A stretch of DNA of 64,000 nucleotides from Bordetella parapertussis (GTDB lineage: Bacteria; Pseudomonadota; Gammaproteobacteria; Burkholderiales; Burkholderiaceae_A). The notes below the pieces were generated by a model. It worked only from the letters and a program-made list of their open reading frames with translations. It was not told the DNA's origin and searched no databases. Below, in pieces: positions 52,062 to 61,366 of the stretch. Both the position numbers and the translations under genes were made by a program. The stretch's first letter is position 1. Each line of letters starts with the position of its first letter. Location: positions 1 to 64,000 of the forward strand of contig CAMAXF010000003.1 of assembly GCA_945862305.1 (NCBI GenBank). Direction: 5' to 3'.

Positions 52062-52487
52062 TCAGTGACCGTGCTTGTGGTCGTGGTCGTGCTGGTGGTC
52101 GTGCGTATGGCCATGGCCGTGATCATGGTCATGGTCATGGGCGTGGCCGTGATCGTGGTGATGATCGTGGGCGTGGCCGTGGTGATGGCTTGGATCGTCG
52201 CAGCAGTGCTGGGCCTGTTCGGCCCGCTCGGCGGCCAGTGGTGCCGCCACCCGTTCGGCCAGGTTTGCATCGGTCTCGGCCTCGAGGGCGTCCATGGAGG
52301 GCAGGGGTCGAAAGCCCATGTCCTTGAGGCGGGCCGCTGCAGCATCCGCCGCAGCATCCCCCCGGGGGAACTTCACGAACTGGCTGCCGCATTCGATGGG
52401 GATCTGCTGGGCTGCAAGGAAACGCACAGCACGCATGAGGGCGGCCGGCTGGGTACAGCTGATGACATGGAGTTTGATGCGGTTCAT
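52062..52487 (-). CDS. Small protein with His-rich metal-binding tail, unknown function
   Basis: A 141-residue cytosolic protein (no signal or membrane segment). Residues 1-95 form an alpha/beta-looking domain I do not recognise (MNRIKLHVISCTQPAALM...). His94-Cys95-Cys96 precede a tail, residues 101-141, with 23 histidines among 41 residues alternating with Asp and Gly, encoded by CAC/CAT-GAC repeats. Such tails bind zinc or nickel. Its ATG overlaps the quinone oxidoreductase stop (ATGA) and it ends 8 bases before uvrA, so all three are probably one message. A role in metal supply or storage is inferred only. Confidence 0.8.
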   Translation of the reverse strand: MNRIKLHVISCTQPAALMRAVRFLAAQQIPIECGSQFVKFPRGDAAADAAAARLKDMGFRPLPSMDALEAETDANLAERVAAPLAAERAEQAQHCCDDPSHHHGHAHDHHHDHGHAHDHDHDHGHGHTHDHQHDHDHKHGH

Positions 52488-53479
52488 GGGTTCACGCTCA
52501 GGACGATCTTGCCGACATGTTGGGAGGATTCCATCAGGGCATGGGCCTTGGCCACATCGGCCAGTGGGAATTCCGCATGCATGAGGGGACGCAGGTGGCC
52601 ACGGGCAAGCTCGGGCCAGAGGTTTTGTTGCATGGTGCGGGCAATGCGGGCCTTCTCTTCATTGGAGCGCGCACGAAGGGTGGATCCCGTGAAGGTGAGC
52701 CGCTTGATCATGAGCAGCGTCCAGTCGAGCTTGACATCGGCCCCGTTCAGAAAGGCGATGGACACCATGCGGCCGTCGGCGGCCAGCACGCGAAGGTGCT
52801 TGGCGATGTAGTCGCCCCCCACCATGTCGAGCACCAGGTGAACGCCCTGGCCATTGGTCTCCTCCTTGATGACCTTCTGAAAGTCTTCGCTGCGATACAG
52901 AATGGGCCGGTCGGCGCCCAGCTCTCGGCAGGCCTGGGCCTTGTCCTCGCTGCCCACGGTGGTGAAGATGCGGCTCGCACCCGCCCACTTGGCCAGCTGA
53001 ATGGCGGTGGTGCCAATGCCGCTCGAGCCACCATGGATGAGCACGCGTTGGCCAGCCTGCAGCTGGCCCCGCTCAATGAGGTTGGCCCAGACGGTCATCA
53101 TGGTCTCGGGCAGGCATGCGGCCTCGCGCAGGCTGATGCCCTCGGGCACGGGCAGGCAGTGCCCCGCCGGTGCCATCACGAAGTCTGCGTAGCCACCGCC
53201 GGGCGTGAGTGCGCAGACGGTCTCGCCCACGGCTGGCTCGCGCACGCCCTCGCCCACGGCGGTGACGGTGCCGCTCACCTCCAGGCCCAAGTAGGGACAG
53301 GCATCTGGTGGCGGCGGGTAGCTGCCCGATCGCTGGAGCAGGTCGGGCCGATTCACGCCGGCGTAGGCCACCTTGATGAGCACCTCGCCGGGCCCAGGGG
53401 TGGGGATGGTGTCCTCGATGAGGCGAAGGCAGTTGATGTCGCCGCCAGGTTGATGGTCGATGCGTCGCATGCGGGTCAT
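52484..53479 (-). CDS. NAD(P)H quinone oxidoreductase (zinc-free MDR family, PIG3-like)
   Basis: Medium-chain dehydrogenase/reductase of 331 residues: GroES-like N-terminal domain (YAGVNRPDLLQRSG) and Rossmann domain (IHGGSSGIGTTAIQLAKW). It lacks the zinc-ligand pattern of alcohol dehydrogenases, fitting the PIG3/quinone-reductase branch. ATG 53477-53479 is 4 bases after glnS; an ATG 9 bases further in is possible. Second gene of the glnS unit. Confidence 0.9.
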   Translation of the reverse strand: MTRMRRIDHQPGGDINCLRLIEDTIPTPGPGEVLIKVAYAGVNRPDLLQRSGSYPPPPDACPYLGLEVSGTVTAVGEGVREPAVGETVCALTPGGGYADFVMAPAGHCLPVPEGISLREAACLPETMMTVWANLIERGQLQAGQRVLIHGGSSGIGTTAIQLAKWAGASRIFTTVGSEDKAQACRELGADRPILYRSEDFQKVIKEETNGQGVHLVLDMVGGDYIAKHLRVLAADGRMVSIAFLNGADVKLDWTLLMIKRLTFTGSTLRARSNEEKARIARTMQQNLWPELARGHLRPLMHAEFPLADVAKAHALMESSQHVGKIVLSVNP

Positions 53480-53483
53480 GGGG

Positions 53484-55229
53484 TCAGGCGCCTTTCTGTG
53501 GTGAGGAGGACCACGTGTCACGCAGGGTCACGGTGCGGTTGAAGACCGGTTGTCTCGGCTGTGAATCCCGGAGGTCGGCTACGAAGTAGCCGTGCCGTTC
53601 AAATTGAAACTGGTCTTCAGGCTGGGCCTCGGCCAGGCAGGGCTCGAGTGCGGCCTCGATCTCGGTGAGTGATGCGGGGTGAAGGTCGTCCTTGAAGTCG
53701 CGCTCGAGTTCGGGTGGATCGCCCTCGCGGCGACCACCCGGATGGGGCTGGGCAAAGAGCCGGTCGTAGAGTCGCACGCGGGCCATCAGGGCATGGGCGG
53801 CTGAGACCCAGTGAATGTTGCCCTTCACCTTATAAAGGTCTGCGCCAGCTGTGCCGCTCTTGGAGTCTTCGAAGATCTTCACGCGCACAAGCGAGACCTC
53901 GCCGTTGGCATCGGTCTCGTAGCCGGTGCACTCCGCCACGAAGGCGTACTTCAGGCGCACACGCCCGCCGGGGGTGAGCCGGAAGAAGCCTTTGGAGGGG
54001 TTCACCATGAAGTCTTCACGCTCGATGAAGAGGCTGTTCGAGAACGGCATGGTGCGTCGGCCCTGGGCTGGGTCTTGCGGGTGGTTGGCGGCCTCGCAGT
54101 CGATGACCTCGCCATCGGCCAGGTTCTCCACCACGAGCCGAAGTGGGTCGAGCACGGCCACCCGCCGGGGTGCCACCTCGTTGAGGTGGTCGCGCATGCA
54201 GCCTTCGAGCACCGAGATGTCAATCCAGCCATCGGACTTCGAGACCCCAATCTGTTCCACGAAACGCCGAAAGCCCTCGGGCGTGTAGCCACGTCGGCGT
54301 GCCCCCACCAGGGTGGGCATGCGCGGGTCGTCCCAGCCGCAGACCACGCCGCTTTGAATGAGGTCGACGAGCTTGCGCTTGGAGAGCACGAGGTAGGTGA
54401 GGTTGAGCCGTGAGAACTCGTACTGGTGTGGAAGTGAGGCGGGGTTGAAGAAGCCGGCCTCGGCCACGCGGGCCACCACCCAGTCGTATAGGGGGCGGTG
54501 GTCTTCGAACTCGAGGGTACAGATGGAATGGCTAATACCTTCGATGGCGTCGGAGAGTGGGTGCGCGTAGTCGTAGAGGGGGTAGATGCACCAGGCTGAG
54601 CCAGTTCGGTGGTGCGACTCATGCCGAATTCGGTAGAGCACTGGGTCTCGCAGGTTGAGGTTGGGCGAGGCCATGTCGATCTTGGCGCGCAGCACATGGC
54701 TGCCATCGGGATGCTGGCCTGCCCGCATCTCTCGCAGAAGGCCAAGGTTCTCTTGCGGGCTGCGGCCTCGAAAGGGCGAGTTCTCGCCGGGCTCGGTGAG
54801 GCTGCCACGGCAGGCACGGATCTCCTCGGCTGACTGGGAATCGACATAGGCATGGCCCGCCTCGACCAGGGCCTCTGCGAACTGATAGAACTGCTCGAAG
54901 TAGTCGCTTGCAAAGTGGTGGTGTGCACCCCAGTCGAATCCGAGCCAGCGCACCGATGCCTCGATGGCATCCACATACTCTTGGTCTTCTTTGGTGGGGT
55001 TGGTGTCGTCCAACCGCAGGTGGCAGCGGCCCTGATAGCTGGCGGCCAGGCCGAAATTCAGGCAGATGGACTTGGCATGGCCGTAGTGCAGGTAGCCGTT
55101 GGGCTCCGGCGGAAAGCGGGTGACCACGCCCGCCACACGGCCGCTGGCCAGGTCGTCTTCAATGATGTGCTTGAGGAAATTCTTCGCCTCGGGCAGGGCG
55201 GGCGCGTCGGGGTGGCTGGCGGCGGACAT
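53484..55229 (-). CDS. glnS: Glutaminyl-tRNA synthetase
   Basis: Class I synthetase, 581 residues, with HIGH-type PPEPNGYLHYGHAKSI, the LVLSKRKL (MSK-type) motif and two beta-barrel anticodon domains. Its presence implies direct Gln-tRNA charging. ATG 55227-55229 is preferred over an ATG 57 bases upstream, since family members begin about here and a candidate -10 (TAAAAT) lies between. Divergent from polA; first gene of the unit running to 45531. Confidence 0.96.
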   Translation of the reverse strand: MSAASHPDAPALPEAKNFLKHIIEDDLASGRVAGVVTRFPPEPNGYLHYGHAKSICLNFGLAASYQGRCHLRLDDTNPTKEDQEYVDAIEASVRWLGFDWGAHHHFASDYFEQFYQFAEALVEAGHAYVDSQSAEEIRACRGSLTEPGENSPFRGRSPQENLGLLREMRAGQHPDGSHVLRAKIDMASPNLNLRDPVLYRIRHESHHRTGSAWCIYPLYDYAHPLSDAIEGISHSICTLEFEDHRPLYDWVVARVAEAGFFNPASLPHQYEFSRLNLTYLVLSKRKLVDLIQSGVVCGWDDPRMPTLVGARRRGYTPEGFRRFVEQIGVSKSDGWIDISVLEGCMRDHLNEVAPRRVAVLDPLRLVVENLADGEVIDCEAANHPQDPAQGRRTMPFSNSLFIEREDFMVNPSKGFFRLTPGGRVRLKYAFVAECTGYETDANGEVSLVRVKIFEDSKSGTAGADLYKVKGNIHWVSAAHALMARVRLYDRLFAQPHPGGRREGDPPELERDFKDDLHPASLTEIEAALEPCLAEAQPEDQFQFERHGYFVADLRDSQPRQPVFNRTVTLRDTWSSSPQKGA

Positions 55230-55284
55230 GGCGGTTTTCGAGTAAACCCTGATTTTACCGGAGCCAACCCCGCATAATCGGGCC

Positions 55285-58071
55285 ATGAATGTGCCAACCC
55301 TTTTGCTGGTGGATGCCTCTAGTTTTGTCTATCGGGCCTTCCATGCCATGCCAGACCTGCGCAGTCGCAGTGGCGCGCCCACCGGGGCCATCACCGGCGT
55401 CATCAACATGCTGCGCCGGGTTCGTCAGGAGTGGCCCGCCGATTTCATCGCCTGTGTCTTCGACCCCAAGGGCCCAACCTTTCGGGACGCCATCTATCCC
55501 GAGTACAAGGCCAACCGATCGGCCATGCCCGATGACCTGCGACTGCAGATGGCCCCCATTTTTGATGCCGTTCGGGCACTGGGCTGGCCCTTGGTAGTGG
55601 TCGATGGCCTGGAGGCCGATGACGTGATTGGCACCCTGGCCACGCAGGCCCGGGCGCAGGGCATGCGAACCGTGATTGCCACTGGAGACAAAGACCTTGC
55701 CCAACTGGTCTGCGATGAGGTCACGCTCATCGACACCATGAGCCGCGACGGGGGCCCTGTGAAGGTGACGGATGCGAAGGCGGTGGAGGAGCGCTTTGGC
55801 GTGCCGCCCTCGCGGATCGTGGATTACCTCTCGCTCGTGGGAGACGCCGTGGACAACGTGCCGGGGGTGGAGAAGGTGGGCCCCAAGACTGCGGCCAAGT
55901 GGCTGCAGACCCACGGATCGCTCGAGGCGGTGATGGCCCAGGCCGATGCTATGTCGGGGGTGGTGGGCGAGAACCTTCGCAAGGCGCTCGACTGGCTGCC
56001 CACGGCCCGCGAGCTCGTCACGGTCAAGTGCGATGCAGACCTTTCTGCCGCGGTGCCCAGTTTTGAGTCGGCCCTGCGGCCCCAGCCTGTTAGCCCCGAG
56101 GGGCTGGCGGTCTTGAGAGACCAGTACGACCTGGGCAAGAGCCTGCGCGGTCTCTTGGATGAGACCAGTGTGGGCACAGCAGGGGGCGGGCTCCGGCCTG
56201 CAACCGTGGGTGAGGTCCGTTGGGCAGGCGAGCAGGACTTGCCGGTGCCGGTCTCAGCGGTGGGCCCTGTGTCCTACAAGACGATTCTGAGCGCCGAGGA
56301 TTTGGCCGAGCTGGTGACGGCCTTGGCGGCTGCGCCACTGGTGGCCTTTGACACCGAGACCACGGGGCTCGATCCACGACAGGCCGACCTGGTCGGGCTG
56401 TCCTTCTCCTGGGCCGTGGGCCAGGCGGTCTATGTGCCGGTGGGCCATCGCTATGCCGGTGTGCCGGATCAACTGCCCCTGGTTGATGTGCTGGCTGCGC
56501 TCAAGTCCTGGTTCGAGGGTGCACAGCACGCCAAGCTCGGTCAGAACCTGAAGTACGACGCCCACGTGCTGCGTCGGCATGGCATTCGGGTGGCGGGCAT
56601 TGCCCACGACACCCTGTTGGCCTCGTATGTGCTCGAGGCCCATCGATCGCATGACCTCGCAAGCCTCGCCGAGCGCCACTTGGGCCGCAAGGGCCTCTCG
56701 TATGACGACGTGACCGGTAAGGGCGCAAGCCGCATTGGATTTGAGGAGGTGGCCATCGATGTGGCCACTCAGTACTCGGGTGAGGATGCCGACTTCACTT
56801 TTCATTTACATGAGGTCTTGTGGCCTCAGATCTCGGCCGACCCCCATCTGCTGCGGGTCTATTCCGAGATCGAAATGCCCGCGCTCAGCGTGTTGTTGGA
56901 GATGGAGTCGGTTGGCATTGCGGTGGCCTCGGCCTTGCTCGACCAGCAGAGCCAGGAGCTGGCCGTCTCGATTGCCAGGCTCGAGGCCCAGGCCCATGAG
57001 CTGGCGGGTGGGCCCTTCAACCTGGGATCTCCCAAGCAGCTGGCCGAGATTCTCTTTGAGCGCCTGGGCTACCCGCCGGTGAAGAAGACGGCCAAGGGTG
57101 CGCCCTCCACCGATGAAGACGTGCTCGCCCAGCTCGCCCAGGACTACCCACTGCCCAAGTGCCTGCTGGAGTGGCGTGGCCTCTCCAAGCTCAAGAGCAC
57201 CTACACCGACAAGCTGCCCAAGATGGTGGACCCGCAGACCGGTCGTGTGCACACCACCTTCTCGCAGGCCGTGGCGGTCACGGGCCGGCTGGCCTCGAGC
57301 GAGCCCAACCTGCAGAACATTCCCATTCGCACGCCCGAGGGGCGGCGCATCCGACAGGCCTTTGTGGCACCGCCCGGGCATCGCCTGGTGTCGGCCGACT
57401 ATTCCCAGATCGAGCTGCGCATCATGGCCCACCTCTCGGAGGATGCCGGGCTGGTGTCGGCCTTCGAGCAGGGCGAGGATGTCCACCGAGCCACGGCCAG
57501 TGAGATCTTCGGCACGCCACGCGAGGAGGTCACCGACGAGCAGCGTCGCTACGCGAAGGTGATTAACTTCGGGCTCATCTACGGCATGAGCGCCTTTGGC
57601 CTGGCCCAGAACCTGGACATCGAGCGGTCGGCCGCCAAGGTCTATATGGATCGCTACTTCGCCCGCTACCCCGGGGTGGCTCGTTACATGGAAGAGATCA
57701 AGCAGCAGGCCCGGGTGCAGGGCTATGTCGAGACCGTCTTTGGCCGACGACTCTGGCTGCCCGAGATTGCCTCACCCAATGGCCCGCGTCGGGCCGGGGC
57801 AGAGCGGGCGGCGATCAATGCACCCATGCAGGGCACGGCCGCCGACCTCATCAAGCTCGCCATGATTCAAATGGCCAAGGCCTTGGAGGCCGCAGGCCTG
57901 CGCAGTCGCATGCTCCTGCAGGTGCACGATGAATTGATTTTCGAGGTGCCCGAGCAGGAGTGGGAGGCCATCTCGGAATTGGTACCCTCTGTGATGGAAT
58001 CTGTGGCAAGTCTTCGCGTTCCCTTGGTGGTCTCGGTTGGTTCCGGGGCCAACTGGGATGCGGCACATTGA
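55285..58071 (+). CDS. polA: DNA polymerase I
   Basis: Repair and Okazaki-processing polymerase, 928 residues. Domains in order are 5'-3' exonuclease (1-290, LLVDASSFVYRAFHA, ATGDKDLAQL), 3'-5' proofreading exonuclease (about 335-520, intact FDTETTGLD) and polymerase (from about 545, ADYSQIELRIMAHLS and QVHDELIFEVP). CATAAT lies 6 bases before the ATG and no Shine-Dalgarno site is seen, so it may be leaderless. Divergent from glnS. Confidence 0.97.
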   Translation: MNVPTLLLVDASSFVYRAFHAMPDLRSRSGAPTGAITGVINMLRRVRQEWPADFIACVFDPKGPTFRDAIYPEYKANRSAMPDDLRLQMAPIFDAVRALGWPLVVVDGLEADDVIGTLATQARAQGMRTVIATGDKDLAQLVCDEVTLIDTMSRDGGPVKVTDAKAVEERFGVPPSRIVDYLSLVGDAVDNVPGVEKVGPKTAAKWLQTHGSLEAVMAQADAMSGVVGENLRKALDWLPTARELVTVKCDADLSAAVPSFESALRPQPVSPEGLAVLRDQYDLGKSLRGLLDETSVGTAGGGLRPATVGEVRWAGEQDLPVPVSAVGPVSYKTILSAEDLAELVTALAAAPLVAFDTETTGLDPRQADLVGLSFSWAVGQAVYVPVGHRYAGVPDQLPLVDVLAALKSWFEGAQHAKLGQNLKYDAHVLRRHGIRVAGIAHDTLLASYVLEAHRSHDLASLAERHLGRKGLSYDDVTGKGASRIGFEEVAIDVATQYSGEDADFTFHLHEVLWPQISADPHLLRVYSEIEMPALSVLLEMESVGIAVASALLDQQSQELAVSIARLEAQAHELAGGPFNLGSPKQLAEILFERLGYPPVKKTAKGAPSTDEDVLAQLAQDYPLPKCLLEWRGLSKLKSTYTDKLPKMVDPQTGRVHTTFSQAVAVTGRLASSEPNLQNIPIRTPEGRRIRQAFVAPPGHRLVSADYSQIELRIMAHLSEDAGLVSAFEQGEDVHRATASEIFGTPREEVTDEQRRYAKVINFGLIYGMSAFGLAQNLDIERSAAKVYMDRYFARYPGVARYMEEIKQQARVQGYVETVFGRRLWLPEIASPNGPRRAGAERAAINAPMQGTAADLIKLAMIQMAKALEAAGLRSRMLLQVHDELIFEVPEQEWEAISELVPSVMESVASLRVPLVVSVGSGANWDAAH

Positions 58072-58098
58072 TGTGAACCCCGACCAAAGGAGATCTTG

Positions 58099-59013
58099 AT
58101 GTCGCACGATTGGTTGCACCAAGCCCAACAAGAGGTGGACTCCCTCACCCCGCCCAACCCCGAGCTGCTGCCGGGCAGTCGCCGTGGCTTCCTACAGGCC
58201 TCTGCTCTGGCGGGCTTTGCCACGGCTGTGGCGCCCACCGGTACCCTGCAGGCACAGACCATCACCACCGACACCCAAGGCCTGGATGCCGCCATGGTGA
58301 GCATTCCCACCAAGACAGGCCCGATTCCCGCCTACATGGCCAAGCCTGCGGGCAAGAAGGGCCTGGCCACGGTGGTGGTCATGCATGAAATTTTCGGCGT
58401 GCATGAGCACATCAAGGATGTCTGTCGTCGGTTTGCCAAGCAGGGCTACCTTGCGGTAGCACCGGAGTTCTTTCATCGCCAGGGCGATCCATCCAAGCTC
58501 ACCGACATGGCCGCCATCTTTGCCAACATCGTGAGCAAGGCCACCGATGCTCAGGTGTTGGGTGACCTTCAGGCCGCCCTGGACTGGTCGGTCGGCCATG
58601 GCGGTGTGAAGGGCCTGGCCGGCACCACGGGCTTTTGCTGGGGTGGCCGCATCGTGTGGCTGGCCTCGGCTGCCATGCCCGACCTAAAAGGTGGCGTGGC
58701 CTGGTATGGCCGCATTCGCACGACGGTGAATGAGGCGAACCCCACGCACCCTATCGACATTGCCGAGAAGCTCAAGTGGCCGGTCTTGGGGCTTTACGGT
58801 GGCGCCGACAGTGGCATCCCGAACTCAGATGTCGATGAGATGAAAACGAAGTTGTCCTTCGGGACGGATGCGGCCCAGGCCTCCGAGATCATTCTCTATC
58901 CCGACACGCCCCATGCCTTCCATGCCGACTACCGGCCGAGCTATCGCAAGCAGCAGGCCGAGGACGGCTGGAGGCGTTGCCTGGCCTGGTTCGCGAAGAC
59001 GCTCAAGGCCTAA
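58099..59013 (+). CDS. Exported dienelactone hydrolase-family protein (Tat-type signal)
   Basis: Alpha/beta hydrolase of 304 residues. An N-terminal extension carries a twin-arginine-like motif SRRGFLQ (residues 27-33) and hydrophobic stretch, so periplasmic location is likely. The catalytic triad of the family is visible: Cys in GFCWGG, Asp in YGGADSGIP, His in HAFHADYRPSY. AAAGGAG lies 6 bases before ATG 58099; TTG 58096 is less likely. The substrate is unknown; the family includes carboxymethylenebutenolidases. Follows polA by 27 bases. Confidence 0.88.
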   Translation: MSHDWLHQAQQEVDSLTPPNPELLPGSRRGFLQASALAGFATAVAPTGTLQAQTITTDTQGLDAAMVSIPTKTGPIPAYMAKPAGKKGLATVVVMHEIFGVHEHIKDVCRRFAKQGYLAVAPEFFHRQGDPSKLTDMAAIFANIVSKATDAQVLGDLQAALDWSVGHGGVKGLAGTTGFCWGGRIVWLASAAMPDLKGGVAWYGRIRTTVNEANPTHPIDIAEKLKWPVLGLYGGADSGIPNSDVDEMKTKLSFGTDAAQASEIILYPDTPHAFHADYRPSYRKQQAEDGWRRCLAWFAKTLKA

Positions 59014-59024
59014 GCGCTTCGGGG

Positions 59025-59062
59025 ATAAAACACCTCGGGCTGCCGATCTGGTCGGCCCGAGG
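59025..59062 (-). terminator. Intrinsic terminator of the phoX-like gene
   Basis: Minus strand: CCTCGGG-CCGA, loop, TCGG-(3-base bulge)-CCCGAGG (59062 to 59033), then TGTTTTATC. It is an 11-bp GC-rich stem plus T tract, 11 bases after the stop. It lies between convergent genes and may also help stop plus-strand transcripts. Confidence 0.65.
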
Positions 59063-59073
59063 TTCCACTCCGA

Positions 59074-61284
59074 CTAAAGGCCGATCAGGCCGCCGTCGTC
59101 TCGGGTGATGGCAATGGTGGCCGAGCGGGGCCGTCCGGCCTTGCCGTGCCCCTGGTTGCCAGGCCACTGGCTCTCATAGCGTTCTTGTAAGAGGTCGGCG
59201 GCACTGGTGTTCTCGCCCGGGTGCTGGATGTTCACGAACAGGGTCTTGCCATCGGGTGTCTCACACAGCCCGGTGATCTCTGAGCCTTTGGGGCCCACCA
59301 GGAAGCGTTTGAGCCGCTGCTCGTTCAGTGGTGCACCCATGCGGGTGACCTGCTCGGCGGTCTGGCCATCGAGCTCGTTTTGCACCGTGACAAAGCGGCC
59401 ATCACCGAGCCGGCCTGGCAGGGCGGCCACCATCATGCAGTTGCTCTCGTCGGTCATGGCGCCATCATCGGTCTGGATCCAGCAGATGCCCGTGGCCTGG
59501 CTGAACCAGATGCCATCGGGCGACGAGAAGCTGTTGTTGGCCGTGAGGCCCGAAAGGTTGGCGGGGCCCGCATCTTCTTCTGCACCGAATAAAAAGATGT
59601 CCCACGAGAAGCGCATGGCATCGGCGCGGCCCTGGTCTTCCATGAAGCGAAGGATGTGGCCATTGGGATTGCCCGCGCGCTTCTTGCCGTCTTCATCTCG
59701 GAAGGCTCGGGGGTTGGCGGCGTTGGTCTTCCCAGGGGTGCGGTTGCGGTCGTTGTTGTTGGTCATGGCAAAGAAGATCTCGCCGTTGGTGGGGTGGCGC
59801 GCGCCCCACTCCGGACGGTCCATGGGGGTGGCCCCCACGGCATCGGCCGCAAGCCTGGCATAGACCAGCACCTCGGCCTGGCTGCGAAACCCGAAGTTCT
59901 TCTCGGCGGCAATGGCCGGGTTTTTGATGTTCAAGGGCAGCCACTGCCCGGTGCCATCGGGCAGAAAGCGCGCGGCATACAGGCTGCCTTCATTGAGGTA
60001 GCGATGGCCCGCCTCCAGGCCGTCTGCAGCATCGGCCGGGTTCCAGCGGGCCTTGGACACGAACTTATAGATGTACTCGTTGCGGCCATCGCAGCCCATG
60101 TAGACCGAGAGCGGCTCACCCTTGATGGGCTTTCCGAAGACTGCAGCCTCGTGGACGAACCGGCCAAGCGACACCCGCTTGATGGGCGCCTTGTCGGCCC
60201 GGGTGGGGTCGATCTCGACCACATAGCCAAAGGTGTTGGGCTCTTGTCGATAGTCGTCTGCGGGGCCTTTGCCTGTGCGCGCGGTGTTCCATCGGGCGAA
60301 TCGACTGTCGGTGGGGTTGGCCGTGTGCCAGCCCTGTGAACGGTTTCGGCCACCGTCCTTCACGGGCTCGGTGGTCACACCGTAGCGGCGCAGGGCGATC
60401 TGGCTTCGGGGGTCGGGGGCCTCACCGCCGTCGGTCATGCTGAAGTAAGGGTAGAAGTTTTCCTCGCAGGTGAGGTAGGTGCCCCAGGGGGTGCGGCCCA
60501 TGCCGCAGTTGTTGATGGTGCCGCGGCAGCGCTGGCCGGAGGGGTCGTACCGGGTGGCCAGGAGTGCCCGAATGGCGGGCAGGTCTGCGGCCGGGCCGGC
60601 CACAAGGGCGGGCGTCTCTGGGGTGATGCGGCGGTTGAGCCGTGAGCCACGCACCATGCTCCAGCCGGCAGCGCCCTGCCGAATCTCGACAATCGAGACG
60701 CCGTGCAGGTTGATCTCTTTGAGGACTTCGGCCACGGGGCGTGTACCGCCATCCCACTGGCCAAATTGATTGAACTTCAGGCCTGTTTTGGTGCCACTGG
60801 TCTGGCCGTTTCGGTGCAGGAAGACGGCCTCGGCTGAGCTCTCGTGGTTGACCACCAGCAGGGCGCGGCCTGTGTTTTCGGTGGTGTACTGGCCTGCCTC
60901 GGTGATGAAAAAGATGTCCATGCCGTCGTGCTGATCACCCACGCGCTGGCTGAAGTCGTCTGTCTCCAGGCCCAGGCCGGTGAAGCTGGGCACCTCGAAG
61001 TTCAGGGCATCGCCCGTGGCATGAATGACCTGGTAGCGGTAGCCCGGTGGTAGCACCACGTTGTCGGTGAGCTGTTTGGAGACGGGCTCAAAGGGCAGGG
61101 CCTCGGGCTTGGTGCTGCCCTTGGTGGCCGACCAGGCTGGGTGTGGCCAGCACAGGGCCGAGGCGAGGCTGACCAGGCCAGTGCCGCCCACCACCATTTG
61201 GCGGCGCAGCCGGCTGGGCGGGGCTTCTTCAAGAATGGATTGGAGGTGTGGTGCGGTGTTCGAGGTCATGGCGGCCGTCATCAT
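59074..61284 (-). CDS. PhoX-family phosphatase (DUF839), Tat-exported
   Basis: Secreted calcium/iron-type alkaline phosphatase-like protein of 736 residues, releasing phosphate from organic esters. A signal region (residues about 27-53) has a twin-arginine-like RRQMVVGG followed by a hydrophobic segment and AWSA. PhoX features include VLPPGYRYQVI, LLVVNHES, the cysteine region GTYLTCEENFYPYF and CETPDGKTLFVNIQHPGE. Several ATGs (61284, 61281, 61269) could start it. A terminator follows. No Pho-box was identified. Confidence 0.85.
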   Translation of the reverse strand: MMTAAMTSNTAPHLQSILEEAPPSRLRRQMVVGGTGLVSLASALCWPHPAWSATKGSTKPEALPFEPVSKQLTDNVVLPPGYRYQVIHATGDALNFEVPSFTGLGLETDDFSQRVGDQHDGMDIFFITEAGQYTTENTGRALLVVNHESSAEAVFLHRNGQTSGTKTGLKFNQFGQWDGGTRPVAEVLKEINLHGVSIVEIRQGAAGWSMVRGSRLNRRITPETPALVAGPAADLPAIRALLATRYDPSGQRCRGTINNCGMGRTPWGTYLTCEENFYPYFSMTDGGEAPDPRSQIALRRYGVTTEPVKDGGRNRSQGWHTANPTDSRFARWNTARTGKGPADDYRQEPNTFGYVVEIDPTRADKAPIKRVSLGRFVHEAAVFGKPIKGEPLSVYMGCDGRNEYIYKFVSKARWNPADAADGLEAGHRYLNEGSLYAARFLPDGTGQWLPLNIKNPAIAAEKNFGFRSQAEVLVYARLAADAVGATPMDRPEWGARHPTNGEIFFAMTNNNDRNRTPGKTNAANPRAFRDEDGKKRAGNPNGHILRFMEDQGRADAMRFSWDIFLFGAEEDAGPANLSGLTANNSFSSPDGIWFSQATGICWIQTDDGAMTDESNCMMVAALPGRLGDGRFVTVQNELDGQTAEQVTRMGAPLNEQRLKRFLVGPKGSEITGLCETPDGKTLFVNIQHPGENTSAADLLQERYESQWPGNQGHGKAGRPRSATIAITRDDGGLIGL

Positions 61285-61366
61285 TGAAGGTGTGGTTTGG
61301 AGGGGCTATTTCTGACATGGTTCTGTTACCGCCATGTGATGCAAGCCGTTTCGGCGGTTTTCCCCT

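Noticed and set aside
52065-52187. Short direct repeats that could suggest a CRISPR or microsatellite
   Set aside because: They are CAC/CAT-GAC codon repeats encoding the His-rich tail; there are no spacers of regular length.
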